A DNA stretch of 64,000 nucleotides, from assembly GCA_024180945.1 (NCBI GenBank), contig JAKSGN010000002.1, forward strand, positions 558,001 through 622,000, read 5' to 3'. Source of the DNA: Macrophomina tecta. Its lineage: Eukaryota; Ascomycota; Dothideomycetes; Botryosphaeriales; Botryosphaeriaceae. A model generated the notes under the pieces. It did no database searches and was not told the DNA's origin. It saw nothing but the letters and a program-made list of their open reading frames with translations. The stretch's first letter is position 1; the number at the start of each line of letters is the position of its first letter. This document shows, in pieces, positions 57,911 through 64,000 of the stretch. The position numbers were made by a program, and so were the translations under genes.

Positions 57911-58524
57911 GGAAACAAGATACCACCCACCAAGATATACCCCCGGAACTTTCTTTTTGTGGGAAGAGAGGTTGAAGTCCTGTAAAAGGGACACCTCTAA
58001 TTTCCTTGCGGCATGTTGACATTTTCTTTCTCTTTCTTACTTGTAGGGCGGCTTCGCAGAAGGTGTGCTGAGAAATCGAATCGCTTGATGCCGGACGAAG
58101 ACGGTGAGCATAAAGAGGTGATGGCGTCTCAGGAAACGTGATATGCGGGTTTCCCTTAAACGCGGCTTGCGCCGTCTGCAGTCCTGACGGTACTTTGGTT
58201 CCTTGACACTGCTGCATGTCGGGTGTATCGTCTGGAACCCGGCAGGAGGTTGTTGTTGTTGTTGTTGTTGTTGTTCGATCTGCATAAGCACCTCGCAAGG
58301 GGTGTTTCCTGTTTACTGGTTATTGTGCATAGATGATGCATAGCTTTTCTGTTCAATTCGATATGCCGTTCCAAGCTTTCTCAAGTGGTAAATATGCCAA
58401 CCGTCTAGTATGTACAGCGACAGCACTGCTGTCAGGTATCCCATCAAACGTCGGTATCGTGGCATGATATATCTCTCGCTTCCCTATAGCCATACAGCTT
58501 CGTCTCCTGGATGTGAAGCTCCTC
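57911..58524. other. Convergent intergenic region with GTT repeat
   Basis: About 610 bases between the ends of the carrier gene and the twinfilin gene. It contains nine GTT units (58249-58275). No open frame here is supportable; both terminators should lie inside. Confidence 0.5.
58249..58275 (+). repeat. GTT trinucleotide microsatellite, 9 units
   Basis: Nine tandem GTT units in the convergent spacer between the carrier and twinfilin genes. Confidence 0.9.
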
Positions 58525-59706
58525 TTAGCGCCTACCGGGCCTCTTGGGCTTGGAGAAGCCAGCCTTCTTCTCTTCTTTGGGTGCGAACTCCTCGTCGATC
58601 GTGCCAGGAGTAATATCCTCAGGACTGCCGAACTCGAGCTATCACAAGGTTAGACATCAGCCGCTCTTCTCGAATCTGGCGTGTCCATCAAAGCTTACCC
58701 TCTTATGAATCTCCAGACCAGCGTCGCTCTCAGCCAAATAAAGAGCAAAGCGACGCGAAGCAGCATACACCATGCGTTCCTTGACCTTCGACGTAGGCGG
58801 ACACGTATAGATGAAAAGGATCGGGTGCGAGCCGTCGGGCGCGTCGTATCTGTAGAACGAGTAGCGGGGAGCATCGGCAGCAATGGCGCTGCTCAGGTCT
58901 GACGCCGCCACCTTTGTATTCGAAACCAGACGGAAAGTCTCGCTCGAGAGGTCGATATCCTGCTCAGCGCACATCAGCACCCACCCAATCACGTCCGATC
59001 TCTTCGAGGTATAGAGGCCCGCGTACCAACTGCACCAAGTTCTCCTCCGCACCCGCGCCGAGCCCCTTCAGCGCCTCATTGATCCCATCCTGCACCTCCA
59101 TGCTCAGATGGCCGCTCGTCTGCACGCGGCGGGCGCCGGTGCCGCCGCTCTCGAGGGCCTCGGCCTCTTTGATGTCGACGAGATTCTGCTCCTCCTCGGT
59201 CAGCGGCACAGCACCGGCGACGTGGGCCTCATGGCGCTTCCAGCCGTCGGCACTCAACTCTTCGGCCGTCGTGGCGAAGAAGGTCTCGGCGAACTGCTCT
59301 GAGCCCAGCTGGCGCACGAGCGCCAGGCGCGTCGATGCCGTCAGTGTCTTCTGCCGCACCGGCGCCGAGTCGGGCACGTACGTCACGGCGACGAAGCGTT
59401 GGTCGTTGCTCGAAGGCTCGGATTGGCGCAGGAGGATGTAGAGGGCTTCATTGGGCGTCAGGTGCGGCGCGAGGAGCGAGAGGTCGGAGAGGAAGTCAGA
59501 CTGGGCGGCGATGGTGTCCCGGGGGAGGATGGTCTCGTCTTTTATGCTCGCGATGACGAAGCGCAAGGAGGGGTCGGTCGTCAGCTTTTGGAAGGCTGAG
59601 TGCAGCTCGGCGGAGGCTGTTGCGGGTGGAGGACAGTAGTTAGTGAGGGGGGGCGGGGGACGGTGATGGGAGCTTCGGGAGGAGAACCTGTTATTCCGGA
59701 CTGCAT
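58525..59706 (-). CDS. Twinfilin, actin monomer-binding protein
   Basis: Four exons, 59688-59706, 59027-59616, 58699-58959 and 58525-58638, give 327 residues, the normal length for twinfilin. It has two ADF-homology domains and binds ADP-actin monomers and filament ends at cortical actin patches. The start MQSGITASAELHSAF matches the family; exon 1 is 19 bases with a GTTCTC donor. The first domain runs to about residue 140, with DFLSDLSLLAPHLTPNEALYIL inside. The second starts near 165 (VPLTEEEQNLVDIKEAEA) and contains APRYSFYRYD, ILFIYTCPPTSKVKERMVYAASR and LEIHKR, typical ADF-H strands. The tail ends GFSKPKRPGRR; the basic end fits the phosphoinositide- and capping-protein-binding tail of twinfilins. 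All junction phases agree. Confidence 0.92.
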
Positions 59707-60294
59707 GCTGGGCGAGATTTGTGCAAGAGCAGCCTCTTCTTGTCGCGCTTAGGAACTCTGAGGTGGAGTTTGGGTGACGTGGTGGGGAAAATTGATGTTG
59801 TTTATGTAGCTCCTGATGGCTGCGGGCGGTGATGTCGTCGGCGGACGAGGGGCGTGGGGCAATCTGAGGAGCTGACCGCCTGCGAAGCTACAAAGCCACG
59901 GCCGCGCGTATGCCATGGCTGCCGCCTTCTTGGGCGTCATCACGCGCGTTGAAGCATCCCTCAAAGCCGTTCGTGGAATTACACCCGAAAATGGCCATGC
60001 CTGATGGCTCCGAGGATGGAATTTGGCTGGTAACATATCTGATTGACGTGGCCGTCGCCCGCGAGCCAATAGTCGAATAAAAGCGGCAACTACTTTATAG
60101 GAATGCCGAAATCGAACTCATGCCCGCCCAGCAGTCTGCCATGAGTAAACTCTTTTTATTTCTCAGACCCGCCGAGTTCCATCTCAGTCATCATAGAGCA
60201 ATTTCCCACCCGTTCGGGCTCGTCCGCCGAGCCACCGTCCGTAAGCTCGCTCAGCCACCAACTTATGGCTGCCAGGCAGCACAGCTCTCCTTTG
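59707..60294. other. Promoter region of the twinfilin gene
   Basis: Nearly 600 bases between the twinfilin start and the end of the small Cys-rich gene. It should hold the twinfilin promoter. A plus-strand frame beginning at 60120 continues into the next gene on the other strand and is treated as a shadow. Confidence 0.4.
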
Positions 60295-60570
60295 TCAAGG
60301 GAAGCTGTATCTCGACATCTTTCCCGCGCTCTTGGCTTCGTGGTCGGATCTTGGAATTCGACTTGCGTGTGGTATGTCGAGTTCTTCTTTGGGTGTTGCG
60401 TTGTTTGAAGGAGAGGGCGAGTTTCTCTTGGTACATGGTGAGCAGCAGTTTGGACATGTGCCGCACGAGAGACTGCATTCCCTGTCTCCGACGTTTGTTT
60501 GACAGGGGCAGGAGAGGGACTGTCTACGGACGCGAGCGCCGCAGGCATGTTTGATGTCGTTGAAGCACAT
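60295..60570 (-). CDS. Small Cys-rich protein, possible zinc-binding
   Basis: A single-exon frame of 91 residues starts at ATG 60570 and stops at 60295-60297. It has ten Cys in the first 46 residues (MCFNDIKHACGARV, SCPCQ, ECSLSCGTCPNCCSPC) and then a Ser/Pro/Lys-rich tail. The opening MC followed by a CG(H/A) element and later paired Cys is a pattern I recall from small uncharacterised fungal proteins that probably bind zinc. There is no signal peptide, so an effector-like secreted role is unlikely. Other frames overlap it on both strands; this one was preferred because of the regular Cys spacing. Function unknown. Confidence 0.42.
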   Translation of the reverse strand: MCFNDIKHACGARVRRQSLSCPCQTNVGDRECSLSCGTCPNCCSPCTKRNSPSPSNNATPKEELDIPHASRIPRSDHEAKSAGKMSRYSFP

Positions 60571-62204
60571 CTCCGGCGAGGGTTCGGCGCTCAACGCCGC
60601 TTCGGTGCGCTGCTCTGTCCCTCAACGCGCAGGCCTGCGGGATGTTGGAAGCCAAGGGATGAGCCGGAGATCCTGAGCCTTTAGATCGGGGCTGGGTCGT
60701 GATTTATTCTGGCAGCCAAGACTCACCTATGTCAAAGGAGTCGAAGTCGCCGCAACGGGTAGGTCGACTGTCAGGAACGACTACTCGATGAAGAAGCGGA
60801 AATCCCTCTTTGGACTGATGATCCCTGTTGTATGAGAGTGTTGAGGAGAGGGCGCGAGGGGAGAAGGCATGTATAGCTTGGGTAGAGCGCCTTAGTGAAA
60901 TAAGTCACTGTTACGAGAGATTGCAGGTGGGCGCAGCTTGCTGCTACATTCCTGAGCAGTCTATCGGCGTTCTAGACTCGGGGCCTGTAAGATAGCAAAC
61001 ATTATTCTTCGAGCGTTAAGGGCCCTAGCGCGAGCTCGAGTCCTGTTGCTTCTGGCAAGGCTGAAACGATCACTCTGTGGCCAGGGGCCGGTGGAATGTA
61101 TGCGCTGTGACACCACGCCAAAATACTCAGGTACACAATACACCTGCATCTCAAGGCAACCACGTCACGTCCGACTAGGTATCAGCTGAGCATTCATCGT
61201 TTCGCGCTCGAGAAACTCGGACTTTTAGATGCTTCTCTTAGGGCGCCAAGGCCCAAACTGAAAACCCCTCGTGTCACCTAGGGCGGATTCTCATAGACGG
61301 CGCAGCCCTTCGGTCGAAAGCGGGGGACCCGGTGCCCTACGTCGAATTCCACGTCAAGTAGCTCGTGAGGGCAAACCCAATCCGTCAAGAGGACCGTCTC
61401 GGCGCATCCCCTGAATAGCGGCAGAGTCTGAGGAAAGAACAAGCAGAGTGGGATTTTTGCATCGCTCCATCGCCGTGGCCGCGTGGGGATCTCGATCACT
61501 CCTGTATGACTTGACAAAAAGTAAAGAAGATGTTACCTCCACGCGGGGTGCTGTGGGGACAGGACTGGCGTCAGGTATCAGATCCAGAGAGCAGCAGTGT
61601 ATGTCACTCTATGCGGCGGTAGGCGTGGGCTTGCTGGGTGAAAACGAGAAGACCTTGTGCTATCAGTAGGAGATGGGCTATGGCCGCACGAGGATCTAAA
61701 TTAATAAAGCGCCGGTAGGAGACGGCGGAGCGTTCCACCTGATATTTCTGAAGCAAGGGCATAGTACAGCCCCAATAAGAAAAGCAAGTGTAGCTTGTCC
61801 GGTAACGATGTTCTGGTGACGACCTTCAGAAAGACGCATTGAGGATGGGGAGTCTTTGAATGGGACAGCTTCGTTTCTCTCCGCCGGGCACCCGGGCGGT
61901 TTGGGTTGATCGGTAGCACAGTATGCGTGCACATCAGACTGACGTTGTAGCGCCCAGAACTGATACGAGTCACGGTGATGTGGGAGGTGGAGAGGAGGCG
62001 GCGGGCACGGGCGGGAAAGCAGACAAGCGACAGCACTGGCGCCGCTCTCCTCCACCTCTCTCCACTTTTGGCCTTGGTCTCCGTCCAGAGCCACCGCGCT
62101 TATCATCATGGATTTCTTCATGTTATCTTTTCGCAACCTCTATTCTCCTTCGTCCGCAACCTACACCACTCCTGGCTGACGTCCAACCTGCCGCAATCCA
62201 GCCA
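60571..62204. other. Intergenic stretch, no supportable gene
   Basis: About 1.6 kb between the small Cys-rich gene and the dehydrogenase gene. Open frames are short (up to 152 codons at 61923-62381, which overlaps the dehydrogenase) and lack domains. The right end should hold the dehydrogenase promoter. No RNA gene or repeat is recognised. Confidence 0.45.
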
Positions 62205-63197
62205 ATGGCGCAATCTTCCACTATGTTTCCGGGTGTCGCTGTCGTCACCGGAGTTGGCGGAACAGGCAAGTATCCCACCATCTCCGCAGCCAATGGCAAG
62301 AACCTAAGACCTCATCTTGCCATGACCTGTAGGAATCGGCAACGCAACTGCCATCTCCTTTGCCGAGGCTGGCTGCACTAGGATCGCCATAACCGATCTC
62401 AACCGGGAATTGCTGGACAGTACCCGGAAGCAAGTCGTCGAGAAGTTCCCCTCGGTGCAAATATGCGCTGAGTCCGGAGACATCTCTGACGGCAACTTCG
62501 TCGAGACCTTTATGCGCAAGGTCGTTCAACAGTTTGGGCGCATTGACTATTGTGTCAATTGTGCCGGCATACTGAGCAAGAATGAGAGCTCAACAGAGAT
62601 GACCATTGAAGACTTCGACAAAGTCAACAGCGTCAATTACCGCGGTTGCTGGTTGACATCGAGAGCTCAATCGAAAGCGATGTTGGATCAAGACCCGCTA
62701 CTCAGTCATGACGGAGCTCGCCCTCAGCAGAGAGGCAGCATCGTCAATATCGCAAGCCAGCTCGGCGTCGTTGGACGGCCCAAAGCCCGTAAGTGTCTAC
62801 GATTTGAAAGCGATTGAAAAGTGTGCTAAACCATAGCAGCCGCATACTGCGCATCGAAGGCCGCCGTGATCGCCATGACCCGCTCCGACGCCATTGATTA
62901 TTCGGAGCATGGTATCAGGGTTAACTGCATTTGTCCAGGCGTCATTGAGACCCCTATGACAACTAGCACCCCTGAGTTGATAGAGAGACTGAAGCCCGCT
63001 ATTGATATTGCTCCGATGAAGCGCATGGGGAAGCCATCCGAGATCGCTGACGCCGCGCTCTTTCTCTGCTCAACAAAGGCAAGCTTTGTGCAAGGCCACG
63101 CTATGGTTGTGGACGGAGGGTGAGCTTGACCTTAGTACTCCGAAATCTCTTCATTGGGAATTTTACTGATCTGAAGTTCAGATATGTCATTAACTGA
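62205..63197 (+). CDS. Short-chain dehydrogenase/reductase (SDR family)
   Basis: Four exons, 62205-62265, 62333-62788, 62837-63119 and 63182-63197, give 271 residues, normal for a classical SDR. It should be an NAD(P)-dependent alcohol or keto oxidoreductase; the substrate is not predictable. Marks: the nucleotide motif TGVGGTGIGNA built across intron 1, a following DL before NRELLD (acidic end of the second strand, suggesting NAD), NCAGIL, the catalytic Ser in NIASQLG, YCASK, and ICPGVIETPM. The last exon adds GGYVIN, a common SDR C-terminus; without it the protein would stop at GG. Intron 1 has a GC donor (AG|GCAAGT), a rare but accepted class; intron 3 is GT-AG. Confidence 0.9.
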
Positions 63198-63278
63198 ACC
63201 AATTCGCCTTGGTATGGCACGTGTTCACCGTAGTTGACGACCACTCGTCTTTGAATGTAATAGTTTTGACGATCCACA

Positions 63279-63920
63279 TCACCCCGTTGCGTGTCTTGCC
63301 TTCCGTGGTCCCGTCCAGTCGTCTTCCCGAATACCTTCACACGATATACACCCCGGCCGCAGCCCCAAAAAAACCATCAACAAGATCTTCATCCGCGCCA
63401 GAATAGGGTCGCGGATAGCGCGAGGTCCGCTCGTCTCCACAACCTGCACCCTCCGGATTCCCAGCCTATTCGCTCCCTTCAACGGCAGCTCCTTCACTAG
63501 ACCAAACCACAAGCTCATGAACCACTCATAGGGCATATCCTTTGTCTGTTCCATTTTCTGTGTGGCTTCCTCCATTTGGTGCAATTGCTGCACCACCACC
63601 TCCCATCCAGATGGCGGATTGTTGAGGAACTCATGGTCGAACAGCGCTAGGGTGAGTACACCGTTAATTGCCACGGGATTCTTCGCGTATGCTGCAAAGG
63701 TCGCTATATTCATGGGAACCTTTCTTCGCCAGGCGCTTTCCACATGCGACATCTCGGCCCTGATGGTTCGGTTGATGTCGTACAGCTGACGCAGATACTT
63801 CAGGGCCCCTTCGACAGAACCACCGCCGTTCTGAGGACGGAATTCATCGCATACGTGGCCTAAAATCTGTTGGCGGACTTCGGTAGGAAGGGTCATTAAG
63901 CTGGTGCGCGGGTGTGCCAT
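63279..63920 (-). CDS. Hypothetical protein with F-box-like start
   Basis: A single exon of 213 codons starts at ATG 63920 and stops at 63279-63281. The opening TSLMTLPTEVRQQILGHV resembles the first half of an F-box (LPxE followed by a helix with an ILxxV pattern), which in fungi often marks adaptor proteins of SCF ubiquitin ligases. The rest is helical with clusters such as WEVVVQQLHQMEEATQKMEQ and a Trp-rich segment (YEWFMSLWFGL). No repeat domain for substrate binding is seen. It is convergent with the dehydrogenase gene, with only 81 bases between stop codons. The F-box label is tentative. Confidence 0.6.
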   Translation of the reverse strand: MAHPRTSLMTLPTEVRQQILGHVCDEFRPQNGGGSVEGALKYLRQLYDINRTIRAEMSHVESAWRRKVPMNIATFAAYAKNPVAINGVLTLALFDHEFLNNPPSGWEVVVQQLHQMEEATQKMEQTKDMPYEWFMSLWFGLVKELPLKGANRLGIRRVQVVETSGPRAIRDPILARMKILLMVFLGLRPGCISCEGIREDDWTGPRKARHATG

Positions 63921-64000
63921 GGTCCGTTACTCGCTTTCGTTGTCGTCTATGCTGCCAGACGCGCTTCTTAGCGGAGCGAAACGGAAGTGAGATGAGATTG
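63921..64000. other. Right edge of the window, promoter of the F-box-like gene
   Basis: The last 80 bases lie upstream of the F-box-like start. Nothing specific is seen. Confidence 0.4.

Overview
This window is nuclear DNA of a filamentous ascomycete. The evidence is many short GT-AG introns (about 47 to 165 bases, several with a CTAAC-like branch site), genes on both strands with separate promoters, and a fungal gene set: Thi6-type fused thiamine enzyme, Pex8, Ecm14, Hat1, a homeodomain-C2H2 fusion factor, and DUF3433 and DUF3632 proteins. The protein style suggests Dothideomycetes, but that is an inference from memory. I rebuilt exon-intron structures by hand from frame, splice signals and expected family motifs.

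Left part (1-13 kb) is sparse and accessory. It holds a DUF3632-like gene broken by two amber codons, a possible small secreted protein, a sesquiterpene cyclase gene without cluster partners, an ADP-sugar Nudix hydrolase, a 3.6 kb stretch without a supportable gene, and a broken D-amino-acid oxidase gene that still ends in a peroxisomal signal.

Middle part (13-41 kb) is mostly conserved housekeeping. In order: Drs2-type P4-ATPase flippase (-), mitoribosomal protein mL46 (-), a homeodomain protein (+), a homeodomain plus C2H2 protein (+), ZIP9-like zinc transporter (-), Hat1 histone acetyltransferase (+), pyruvate dehydrogenase E1 alpha (+), Thi6 (-), Pex8 (-), a TMEM170-like membrane protein (+) and a Cys-rich C-terminal hypothetical protein (+).

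Right part (42-64 kb) has a decayed DUF3433 membrane protein gene (+), Ecm14 (-), a Sec7-PH Arf exchange factor (+), a 3.3 kb non-coding stretch, the Sfc1/Acr1 succinate-fumarate carrier (+), twinfilin (-), a small Cys-rich protein (-), a short-chain dehydrogenase (+) and an F-box-like protein (-).

The genes do not form one pathway or an obvious biosynthetic cluster. The main patterns are: (1) three accessory genes are broken while the housekeeping genes between them are intact, and the nonsense codons fit C-to-T change; (2) two adjacent homeodomain genes differ in that one has lost the DNA-contacting Asn of the recognition helix; (3) the terpene cyclase has Asp where the second metal motif usually ends in Glu; (4) Ecm14 carries the pseudoenzyme Lys. 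I found no convincing tRNA, rRNA, CRISPR array, origin or intact transposon.
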